In this document: one piece after another, positions 1 to 6,007 of the stretch
Position numbering within the stretch: the first letter of the stretch is position 1
Layout of the letters: each line of letters opens with the position of its first letter
Assembly: GCF_003270085.1 (NCBI RefSeq)
Contig: NZ_QFDQ01000012.1
Span: 1-47,370, forward strand
Source: Streptomyces triticisoli
Lineage (GTDB): Bacteria; Actinomycetota; Actinomycetes; Streptomycetales; Streptomycetaceae
DNA length: 47,370 nucleotides
Reading direction: 5' to 3'
Position numbers and translations under genes: made by a program
The notes under the pieces: model-generated
The model's input: the letters and a program-made list of their open reading frames with translations, nothing else
Databases searched by the model: none
Told to the model about the DNA's origin: nothing

Positions 1-28
1 GGCCCGCCTGCGCTCACGCAGGCGGGCC
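1..28. terminator. Hairpin terminator of an upstream gene
   Basis: A perfect 12-base stem (1-12 with 17-28) closes a CTCA loop. It is GC-rich and stands at the window edge, so it probably ends a gene lying to the left. There is no T-run, as is usual in streptomycetes. The rest of 29-324 holds no gene I can support, apart from the operator-like site at 269-290. Confidence 0.65.
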
Positions 29-268
29 GCCGTCGTCCGCGGCGCCGGGCGGAGTCCGGCCGGGCGTGAACCGGGCGCGGGCCGTACGCCGGCTCGGCAT
101 TCCGGCCGTACGCCTCCGACCTGCGGTGTCGATCGCTCCAGCGCCTCCTGCGCGCCGCCGCCCCCATCCGTCGTGCCGTTCACGGGCCGGTGCGCCGTCG
201 CGCACCCGATGAGAAATTCCTGTCCGAATCATTGACGCGCCTCCAGGCCCCCCGCACCTTGTGCCAGC

Positions 269-290
269 AAGCGCTTACTCGAAACGATTC
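269..290 (+). promoter_or_regulatory. LacI-family-like operator pair upstream of the solute-binding protein gene
   Basis: Two sites stand close together: the perfect palindrome AAGCGCTT at 269-276 and the near-palindrome GAAACGATTC at 281-290. Both resemble the CG-centred half-sites bound by LacI-family sugar repressors. They lie about 35-55 bases upstream of a sugar-type ABC lipoprotein gene, where such operators are common. The assignment is by resemblance only, and no regulator gene is visible nearby. Confidence 0.4.
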
Positions 291-324
291 ATGACGATGG
301 GTGACGTTGCCGGGAGGCCCGACT

Positions 325-795
325 GTGGGGATCAGCAGGAGCATGGAGAGGCGAACGGTTCTGAAAGCGGCCGGGGCTTCGGCGGCCGCGCTCAGGCTCG
401 GCGCGACGGCCGGATGTGGTGGCGAAAGCGGTTCCGGGGACGGGACGGTGACGATCCGTTATTCGTGGTGGGGCGCCGAAGAACGCGCCAAGAAGATCAA
501 CCAGACCATCGCGCTCTTCGAGAAGAAGCACCCGAAGATCAAGGTGAAGGCGGACTTTCAGACGTATCAATCCTTCTGGGAGAAGTTCCAGACGCAGGCC
601 TCCGGCGGAAATCCCCCGGACGTTTTCCAAAACGCCGTCACTTTCCTTCGTAAGTACGACAAGAGGGGAGTCCTGCTCGATCTGAAGTCACAGATCGACG
701 CGGGCAATCTGACGCTGGACAACTTCCGCGCCGACGTCACCGAGGTCGGCGAGGTCGACGGCAAGCAGCTCGGCATTCCGGTCGGCTCCAACACC
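325..795 (+). pseudogene. N-terminal fragment of a sugar ABC transporter substrate-binding lipoprotein
   Basis: About 157 codons of an extracellular solute-binding protein (family 1) are present. The N-terminus has a twin-arginine-like RRTVLK motif followed by an Ala-rich stretch and a lipobox-like TAGC, so the product would have been an exported lipoprotein. The mature part (TIRYSWWGAEERAKK, then NPPDVFQ) is typical of sugar-binding subunits. I choose GTG 325 because GGGAGG at 313-318 is well spaced; ATG 343 has its only Shine-Dalgarno match one base away. The frame runs into the right end of an IS200/IS605-type element after the residues GSNT. The next part of the gene resumes at 2418. The cognate permease genes are not in the window, so this is a dead remnant. 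Confidence 0.85.
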
Positions 796-930
796 GTGAC
801 TCCACCCACGCGTGAACGCGCGGGCTTCCTGTGTCGGTGGCTAGGCCACGTCGCAGAGGGCCGGCCCGGCCCTGTTGAGAACGTTCGTCGCGCCGACGTG
901 GTCCGCGTTCGCGGTGAACCCGCACGTGAC
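796..930 (-). ncRNA. Predicted omega RNA (reRNA) scaffold at the element's right end
   Basis: In IS200/IS605 elements the TnpB guide RNA scaffold is made from the 3' end of tnpB plus the right end, and the guide is the flanking host sequence. Here the right end has an 8-bp stem (817-824 with 805-812, one G-U pair) with a TTCA loop. It ends in GGAGTCAC at 796-803 (minus strand). The predicted guide would begin immediately beyond, reading GGTGTTGGAGCC from the disrupted lipoprotein gene. The 5' limit at 930 is only a guess from the usual scaffold length of about 130 bases. Confidence 0.4.
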
Positions 931-2049
931 GCATTCGAATTTCGCCTGGGTGGCGCGGTTCTCCTTCGCGACGTGCCCGCATGCGAGGCACGTGCGGGAG
1001 GTGTTGCGCGCGTCCGCCGGAACCAGGAGGCGATCGGCGCTTTCAGCCTTGTTCGCCAGGATTCGGAGGAACTGTGCCCAGCCCGCGTCGAGGATGCTGC
1101 GGTTGAGCCCGGCCTTCGCGGCGGAGCCGTTCGGCAGGAAGGCGCCGGGCGTGGCGGGGTCGGGCCTGGGCCTGGGTACACGGGTCATGCCCGCGGTGTT
1201 CAGATGCTCGTGCGCGATCGCGTCGTGGCCGCGGACCAGGGTGAGCGCGGCCTTGTGGTGGAAGTCAAGGCGCTGCCTGCGGATCTTGGCGTGCAGCTTG
1301 GCGACCCTCCGGGCTGCGGCGCGGTGCTTCTTGGTGCGCTGCCGGGTGCGCTTGGGGAACGTCGCCAGGTGCCGCTGCGCGTCGGCCAGCTCGGCAGCCA
1401 TCGCCCCGAGGAACCTGGGGTTGGCGACGTGTGCGCCGTCCGAGGTGGTCAAAAAGTGTGTGACGCCCATGTCGATGCCGGCCATGGCGCCGGTGGGCGG
1501 CAGCGGCTCGGCGGGGACGTCGCCGCAGGACAGGACGATGTACCAGCGGTTGCCCTCCCGCTTGACGCTGATCGTCTTCACCCGGCCCTGGACGGCCCGG
1601 TGCCGGTGCACCCGGACGTGGCCGACGCCCTGGAGTCGGACGCGGGTGTGCCGGTCGTGCGGGGTGGAGTCCCAGCGGCAGCCGTCGCCGTCCCTGGGGG
1701 AGGCAACGGTGTCGAAGTGCTCGACGCCCTTGAACCGCGGATGCCCCGGGGTCTGCCCCGTCTTCACGCGGCGGAAGAACGCGGCGAACGCCTTGTCCAG
1801 CCGGCGCAGGGTGGCCTGCTGGGAGGAGAACGACCAGCGGCCCTGCCGCTCCGGGTCGAACGCCCGGATCTCCTTGAGCTGGGCGGACTGCTCCCCGTAC
1901 CGGACGGTGGTCTTCGAGGCGTGCCGCCAGGCGTCCCGGCGTTCCTGAAGCGCACCGTTGTACAGCGAGCAGTGGTCCCGCAGCATCTCGCCCAGCGCGA
2001 CCGCCTGGCGCACGGTGGGGCGCAGGAGGAACTTGTACGCGCGGATCAC
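841..2049 (-). CDS. tnpB: RNA-guided endonuclease TnpB (IS200/IS605 OrfB)
   Basis: The product has 402 residues and is a full-length TnpB, the ancestor-type RuvC nuclease of the Cas12 lineage. An N-terminal OrfB helical region (about residues 1-110) is followed by the split RuvC domain: GIDMGV with D193, the IAHEHL segment with E281, and NADHVGATN with D383. A zinc ribbon lies between the last two, with CLAC (354-357) and CVTC (373-376). All three acidic catalytic residues and four cysteines are present, so it looks active. The start is GTG 2049, which overlaps the tnpA stop as GTGA; the open frame upstream of it merely crosses tnpA in another frame. TnpB is known to cut the empty donor site using a guide RNA from the element's right end, which favours element retention. 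Confidence 0.93.
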   Translation of the reverse strand: MIRAYKFLLRPTVRQAVALGEMLRDHCSLYNGALQERRDAWRHASKTTVRYGEQSAQLKEIRAFDPERQGRWSFSSQQATLRRLDKAFAAFFRRVKTGQTPGHPRFKGVEHFDTVASPRDGDGCRWDSTPHDRHTRVRLQGVGHVRVHRHRAVQGRVKTISVKREGNRWYIVLSCGDVPAEPLPPTGAMAGIDMGVTHFLTTSDGAHVANPRFLGAMAAELADAQRHLATFPKRTRQRTKKHRAAARRVAKLHAKIRRQRLDFHHKAALTLVRGHDAIAHEHLNTAGMTRVPRPRPDPATPGAFLPNGSAAKAGLNRSILDAGWAQFLRILANKAESADRLLVPADARNTSRTCLACGHVAKENRATQAKFECVTCGFTANADHVGATNVLNRAGPALCDVA

Positions 2050-2249
2050 AAACCGTCCCCCTTCTCCCGGGAGCGTTCCCCCTGGGCATCGGTGTACCGC
2101 CGCTCCGTCTCGGTGCTGACCGCGCCGACCGGGGCCAGGAAGTACGACGACGACCACAGCGTCGGAAGTTTCGACCGCAGGTGCCAGAACTCCTCGTGCA
2201 GCCCGAGGTAGTACACACTGCCGGAGAACCGGCGGACCTTCCTGGTCAC
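2046..2249 (-). pseudogene. tnpA: Internally deleted Y1 transposase TnpA
   Basis: Only 67 residues remain, against roughly 130-150 for IS200/IS605 TnpA. The first 18 residues (starting MTRKVRRFSGSVY) look like an authentic N-terminus. They are joined directly to the C-terminal part, with LPTLWSSSYF containing the candidate catalytic tyrosine Y36, then the typical VGAVSTET...Y helix. The middle of the protein, which contains the HUH metal-binding motif, is missing without a frameshift. The GTG start (2249) and the GTGA junction with tnpB are intact, so the remnant may still be translated and couple tnpB translation. Strand cleavage should be impossible without HUH. Confidence 0.75.
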
Positions 2250-2417
2250 TGCGACACGGCGAACATACGCACGGCATCCGTAGGTGAAATCCCCTGGCCC
2301 CTGAACCTCACCCGTACGTGTGAGGCGGCCACCCCGGCCACGCCGGGCCGCCCCGAAGGGGCCCTCGACTCCCTCCCCCCATCAGATGAAGCCGATGGCC
2401 CCCTCGGAGGAGAACTG

Positions 2418-2508
2418 ATGACGCTGGTGATCGACAAGAAGGTCCGGCAAAAGGCAGGCGTCGAGCCGCACGCCGGCTGGACCTGGGACGAATTCACCCG
2501 TCTCTCAC
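2418..2508 (+). pseudogene. Second fragment of the disrupted solute-binding protein gene
   Basis: The frame beginning MTLVIDKKVRQKAG and continuing to GWTWDEFTRL continues the lipoprotein gene interrupted at 795. GSNT-M-x-LVIDKK and GWTWDEF are typical neighbouring segments of family 1 sugar-binding proteins. Similarity ends after about 30 codons, where a hairpin element begins at 2511. The remaining 250 or so codons expected for this family are absent, so a deletion accompanied or followed the second insertion. Confidence 0.8.
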
Positions 2509-2510
2509 GG

Positions 2511-2563
2511 GGATGCCCGGCGTTCACGCCGGGGTGAGGGTACCTCCCGTTTGCGGGGAGGGA
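2511..2563 (+). repeat. Stand-alone TTCA-loop double-hairpin element (copy B)
   Basis: A 7-bp stem (2516-2522 with 2527-2533) closes a TTCA loop. It is followed by GGTGAGGG and a second hairpin with the core CCTCCC/GGGAGG (2543-2563). The first hairpin shares the layout GGAnGCCC-stem-TTCA-stem-GGG-TG with the right end of the IS element at 796-824. The whole unit aligns almost base for base with copy C at 26471-26522. It could be a left or right end of a decayed IS200/IS605 element, or an independent small element. No intact tnpB is attached. Confidence 0.65.
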
Positions 2564-2671
2564 TCGCATCCGGGTGCCGCGGCGCGGGGTGTCGCCGTAC
2601 CCGGTTTCGGGCGCGGAGCGCCCTGGTCAGATGCCCAGGTGGAGTCCGGGGCGGGGGAACGCAAGGCGGCG

Positions 2672-2983
2672 GAACGGGCAGTCACGGAGGCCGGGTGTGC
2701 CCGCTACACCTACCGGCTGCGCGTGTCGTCGGCCGAACAAGCGGCGCGCTACGGCTCCGACGGCTGCACTGAGTCCTCGCCGTGGCGGATGGAAAAGCTG
2801 AACGGGCCGGACACGCTGGTCCCGGGCAGCGAGGCCGCCTGGGTGTCCACCAACGACACCGCGCTCTACGGACTCGCCGCCATCGAGAACCTGGTGCTGC
2901 TCGGCGACAGGATGCCCCCACCGAAGCGGTTTGAAGGAAGCCCACCGGGACCTGTATTGTTCAGTGCGTTCCCGGGCGATTAG
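2672..2983 (+). pseudogene. Remnant frame, possibly the N-terminus of a second tnpB
   Basis: An open frame contains ARYTYRLRVSS at about 2699-2731, which resembles the N-terminus of streptomycete IS1341-type TnpB proteins. The residues after it (to GDRMPPPK near 2925) match nothing I recognise and lack any RuvC motif. There is no credible start with a ribosome-binding site. The fragment lies directly after hairpin element B, so B could be the left end of this decayed element. The remainder of 2535-2930 holds no other gene I can support. Confidence 0.35.
2931..2960 (+). promoter_or_regulatory. Promoter of tRNA-Val
   Basis: A -35 box TTGAAG (2931-2936) and a -10 box TATTGT (2955-2960) are separated by 18 bases. 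Transcription would start around 2967, a few bases ahead of the mature 5' end at 2974. This spacing suits a housekeeping-sigma promoter for a single tRNA gene. Confidence 0.65.
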
Positions 2984-3045
2984 CTCAGTGGGAGAGCGCT
3001 TCGTTCACACCGAAGAGGTCACTGGTTCGAACCCAGTATCGCCCA
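2974..3045 (+). tRNA. tRNA-Val, anticodon CAC
   Basis: The 72-base cloverleaf has a 7-bp acceptor stem (GGGCGAT at 2974-2980 with ATCGCCC at 3038-3044), discriminator A 3045, a D-arm with AGCTCAGTGGGAGAGC, anticodon stem CTTCG/CGAAG (2999-3003, 3011-3015) and a GGTTCGAACC T-arm. The loop TTCACAC places anticodon CAC at 3006-3008, reading valine GTG codons, which are very common in GC-rich genomes. CCA is not encoded. The decayed insertion debris lies on the 5' side, opposite to the side usually used by tRNA-targeting integrases. Confidence 0.97.
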
Positions 3046-3051
3046 CGATGT

Positions 3052-3097
3052 CGATGGCGGCTCATGCCTGCAAAAAGCGCAGGCCGAGTCGCCATCG
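3052..3097 (+). terminator. Hairpin terminator downstream of tRNA-Val
   Basis: An outer stem CGATGGCG/CGCCATCG (3052-3059, 3090-3097) encloses an inner stem GCCTGC/GCAGGC (3066-3071, 3079-3084) with an A-rich loop. Its position seven bases after the tRNA suggests that it ends the tRNA transcript. Confidence 0.65.
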
Positions 3098-3183
3098 TCG
3101 TGTTCTGCGCGGCTTCGCCGCGTGCGGCGGGGGCTCCGCCACCCGCACCTCCGGGCGGTTGATGGCGCCGTGGGCCGGAAGGC

Positions 3184-3909
3184 TCATGCCGCCGCCGGAA
3201 GCTCCGGACGCAGCGGCCACGACGGATCCACCGCCTCCTCCGCCCCATTGCGCGCGAACCACGCCTGCAGCCCCCGGGCCTGCGCCGCGTGCCACCCCGT
3301 CTGCAGGGCGTGCAGCTCGGCGGGGGTCAGGAGCTCCAGACGGGCTGCGAAGCGACGGCCCAGTGCCCGCACGACCTCCAGCGCGGCCAGCGCGTCCGCC
3401 GCCGCGTCGTGCGCGTCGGCCAGCACGACCTCGTAGTGCGCGCACAGGTCGGCAAGGGTGCGCCGCCCCTTGCGGTAGCGGTCCAGATGCTTGTCCATGA
3501 CCCGCGGGTCGAGCACGCACAGCGGCGAGGACTCGAACCAGCGCTGCAGCGAGGAGGCCCGGTGACGGCGCAACTCCCGGTCGAACAGCGTCAGATCGAA
3601 CGGCGCGTTCATCACCACCAGCGGACGGCCCCGCGCGGCCTGCTCCGCCAGCTCCTCGGCCATCTCGTACATCACCGGCGCCGGCCAGCGCCCGTTGCGT
3701 TGCAGATGCTCCTCCGTCAGCCCGTGCACCGCCGTCGCCGCCTCGGGCACCGGCACGCCCGGGTTCACCAGCCAGCGGGTCACCCGCGGCCGGAAACCCG
3801 GGGCGTCCTGGACGACGACGGCGGCCGACACGATGCGGTCGGTCTCGACGTCGACACCCGTGGTCTCCGTGTCGAACGCGGCCAGAGGCCCCTCGTACCA
3901 GCACGCCAT
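3184..3909 (-). CDS. DnaQ-like 3'-5' exonuclease (DEDDh family)
   Basis: The product of 241 residues is one exonuclease domain. ExoI is AFDTETTGVD with D13 and E15, ExoII is NAPFDLTLFD with D105, and ExoIII is AHDAAADA with H167 and D172, giving a complete DEDDh set. Such proteins remove 3' nucleotides from DNA or RNA with two metal ions and act in proofreading or nucleic-acid turnover. The specific substrate is not evident, and no polymerase domain is attached. ATG 3909 is chosen because GAGGAG sits about 9 bases upstream; an ATG six codons earlier has no such site. It is transcribed away from the DUF4365 pair, with 168 bases between the divergent starts. Confidence 0.88.
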   Translation of the reverse strand: MACWYEGPLAAFDTETTGVDVETDRIVSAAVVVQDAPGFRPRVTRWLVNPGVPVPEAATAVHGLTEEHLQRNGRWPAPVMYEMAEELAEQAARGRPLVVMNAPFDLTLFDRELRRHRASSLQRWFESSPLCVLDPRVMDKHLDRYRKGRRTLADLCAHYEVVLADAHDAAADALAALEVVRALGRRFAARLELLTPAELHALQTGWHAAQARGLQAWFARNGAEEAVDPSWPLRPELPAAA

Positions 3910-4077
3910 ATGCCCACAACTCCTCACTCACCCAGGGCAGTCGACGCACCGCCTGCTGCCCGTTTGGTGATACCCGGGCTGTTTGCGCCGTACGCCGGAA
4001 GGACACAACAGGAATACGGGTCTTTGCAGTTCACAGGCCCACAGCGGGGATTCACCAAGCGTGGAAGGCTGTTGGTC

Positions 4078-4644
4078 ATGGTGATGGCGCAGCCCGAGCG
4101 GGGCGGGCTGCTGCCCGAGCACGCGGACGCCCCACGGGGCACACTCGCCACCACCGCCTGCATGGAGACACTGCAGGTGGGCTATCTGCACGCGGTCGCC
4201 GCCGCGGCCGGCTGCTCGCTGTCCCAGCCCTTCCCCGACAACGGCATCGACTGGCACGTCAGCCACAGCGCCCCCGGGCACACCGTCGACGACGAGGTGA
4301 CCATCAAGGTGCAGCTGAAGTGCACCTACCAGATACCGCCCAGCCCCCCGGGCCGGTCCTTCTCCTTCATCCTCGACAACGCCCACCTGGCCAAGCTCGC
4401 CCGCACCCCGGTCTCGGTGCACAAGATCCTCGTCGTCATGATCGTGCCCCGGTCGCCGGACCAGTGGCTGCGCGCCGGCCACGACCGGCTCGACCTCAGG
4501 CACTGCTGCTACTGGGTCAACCTCGCCGGCCACCCCGTCACCGGCCGGCACCGCACCACCGTGCGGATCCCGACCTCGCGCATCTTCGACGACCGGGCCC
4601 TGTGCGAGATCATGACGCGGGTCGGGACGGGAGGCAGACCATGA
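4078..4644 (+). CDS. DUF4365 domain protein, possibly PD-(D/E)XK-like
   Basis: This soluble protein of 188 residues matches the DUF4365 pattern: an N-terminal helix, GIDWHVSH (D58), the strand IKVQLKCT (Q79-L80-K81), and a C-terminal part with WVNLAGHP and an Arg/Thr-rich end. The D...QLK arrangement recalls the D...(E/Q)xK signature of restriction-endonuclease-fold nucleases. A nuclease role is therefore possible but unproven. GGAAGG lies about 11 bases before ATG 4078; ATG 4084 is an alternative start. The stop overlaps the next gene as ATGA, so the two are translationally coupled. Confidence 0.75.
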   Translation: MVMAQPERGGLLPEHADAPRGTLATTACMETLQVGYLHAVAAAAGCSLSQPFPDNGIDWHVSHSAPGHTVDDEVTIKVQLKCTYQIPPSPPGRSFSFILDNAHLAKLARTPVSVHKILVVMIVPRSPDQWLRAGHDRLDLRHCCYWVNLAGHPVTGRHRTTVRIPTSRIFDDRALCEIMTRVGTGGRP

Positions 4645-5885
4645 ATCACCGCCCCCTCGGCGAGTCCCCGCGGTCCGCGCGCCCGCACCCCGTCGACGCC
4701 CCCCGGAGCCGTCCCCCCGGTCCCCCTGGTTCCCCCGAGCCCGCCGGCATCGACCCGGCCGTGCTCGGCGCCCTGCTGCACCGACACGGCTGGCAGCGGC
4801 GCGGCGGCGCCCCCGGGCGCTACGGCCGCTGGACCCCGCCCGACCCGGCCGGTGCCGGTACGAGTCTGCTGGTGCCGGAGAGCCGCGCCTTCCCCGACAG
4901 CGACGACCTGCTCGGCGAGGCACTGGACGCCCTCACCCGCAGCGGGACCTCCTCCGCGCGCGAGGTACTGGTCGCCCTCTCCCTGCCCAGCGACGAGATC
5001 CGCTGGTGGCGGGACGTGCCGGGCGGACCGGCCGACGCCGCCCCCTGGACCGACGACGAGCGGCTGCGCGGCGCCGCACGGCAGATGCTGCTCGCCGCCG
5101 CGCTCGCCACACGCGAGCGTGCCGGCTACCACGGCGCCCGCCACCGGCGCTCGGCCGCCGCGTGCCTCGAACACGTCCTCGTCGGCTCCGCGACCGACGG
5201 CCGCCGGCTGACCGCCTTCGTCCCCGTCGACCCCGGACGGCCCCTCGCCGTACGCCTCCACCAGGCCCTGTACGCCATCCGCGAGGCCGTCGACCACCGG
5301 CGGGCCACCGGCAGGCTGGACGCCTTCGACGGCGCCGTCCGCGCGGGCGCCAGCCGCGAACTCACCGAGGCCGTCGTCGCCCTCGTACGCGGCACCGAGG
5401 GCGCCCGCGTCGCCGTCGGGTGGGCGCCCGCCGCCGGCGTTCCCGAGCACTGCGCGACCGCCGCCGAGGTCGTCGAGTTCTTCCCCGGCGACCTGCCCGT
5501 GCTGCGCGAGGCCGGCGCCCGCTATCTGCGCGCCGAACCGTCGGTGCCCGTGCGGATCACCGGCACCGTGGTGCGGATGCGCAGGTCCCAGCCGCGTGGC
5601 GAGGGCACGGTACGGCTCCGGGTGCTCGCGGGCGCCGAGGTGCCCTACGTGCGCGTGACTCTGGAGGAGGAGGACTACCGCATCGCCGGCCACGCCCACC
5701 TGGTCGGACTGCCCGTGCGGGTGCTCGGACGGCTGGAGAGCCGGGGCGGCTTCCGCCGGCTCACGGGCGCCTTCGGGGTCGTACCCGTGCAGGTGGAGGA
5801 CGAGGAGCGGGACCGGCTGATGAAGTCGCTCCAGGAGGATCTGGACTTCTTCGAGGAGGCGTGCAGCGGGGACGACTGTGACTGA
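4641..5885 (+). CDS. Conserved hypothetical protein with OB-like C-terminal region
   Basis: I do not recognise a named family in this 414-residue protein. The first 35 residues are Pro/Arg-rich and probably disordered. The middle (about 36-300) is helical and acidic, with no motif I can name. Residues 302-385 show alternating beta strands, including [20 protein letters not shown] and [10 protein letters not shown], consistent with an OB fold that would bind nucleic acid. The last 30 residues are strongly acidic. No signal peptide or membrane segment is seen. The start ATG 4641 overlaps the DUF4365 stop by four bases, so the pair should be made together and may work together. Confidence 0.7.
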   Translation: MNHRPLGESPRSARPHPVDAPRSRPPGPPGSPEPAGIDPAVLGALLHRHGWQRRGGAPGRYGRWTPPDPAGAGTSLLVPESRAFPDSDDLLGEALDALTRSGTSSAREVLVALSLPSDEIRWWRDVPGGPADAAPWTDDERLRGAARQMLLAAALATRERAGYHGARHRRSAAACLEHVLVGSATDGRRLTAFVPVDPGRPLAVRLHQALYAIREAVDHRRATGRLDAFDGAVRAGASRELTEAVVALVRGTEGARVAVGWAPAAGVPEHCATAAEVVEFFPGDLPVLREAGARYLRAEPSVPVRITGTVVRMRRSQPRGEGTVRLRVLAGAEVPYVRVTLEEEDYRIAGHAHLVGLPVRVLGRLESRGGFRRLTGAFGVVPVQVEDEERDRLMKSLQEDLDFFEEACSGDDCD

Positions 5886-6007
5886 CCATGGACGCGGGAT
5901 TGACGCAGGGTTATCGTTTCGCGGTCGGTGGCTCCGGGTCGGTACGATCCTCTATTGCGCGCGCCATAGGTGACGGGTGCGCTTCCACTTTCAGGCAGGA
6001 GAGACCG

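Larger units (their letters stand above)
796..2417 (-). mobile_element. IS200/IS605-family element with tnpB and a deleted tnpA
   Basis: The element is oriented on the minus strand. It has a left end near 2417, a shortened tnpA, tnpB overlapping it by GTGA, and a right end near 796 with a TTCA-loop hairpin (805-824). The boundaries are inferred from the lipoprotein reading frame, which breaks after GSNT (codons to 795) and resumes with MTLVIDKK at 2418. This family makes no target duplication and has no terminal inverted repeats, and none are seen. On the minus strand the left end follows ...GCGTCAT, so a GTCAT or TCAT-like target/TAM is plausible. A GCCCC-GAA-GGGGC hairpin (2350-2362) may be the left-end structure. 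Because tnpA is broken, the copy probably cannot move unless a transposase acts in trans. Confidence 0.85.

Noticed and set aside
875..1948. Long plus-strand reading frame opposite tnpB
   Set aside because: It is the GC-driven shadow of tnpB, with no ribosome site and no family match; tnpB has the full RuvC and zinc motifs.
2050..2277. Longer N-terminus for tnpB
   Set aside because: These codons cross tnpA in another frame and do not resemble TnpB. The family start (IRAYKFLLRPT) fits GTG 2049.
2974..3100. tRNA-Val as the attachment site of an integrated element
   Set aside because: The 3' end of the tRNA is not repeated elsewhere in the window, there is no integrase gene, and the foreign debris is on the 5' side.
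3928..4923. Long minus-strand frame across the DUF4365 pair
   Set aside because: It has no motif or start signal and lies opposite two coupled genes with consistent codon bias.
5886..6007. T-box leader of thrS
   Set aside because: The leader is about 120 bases or less and shows no specifier stem or the conserved T-box bulge sequence.
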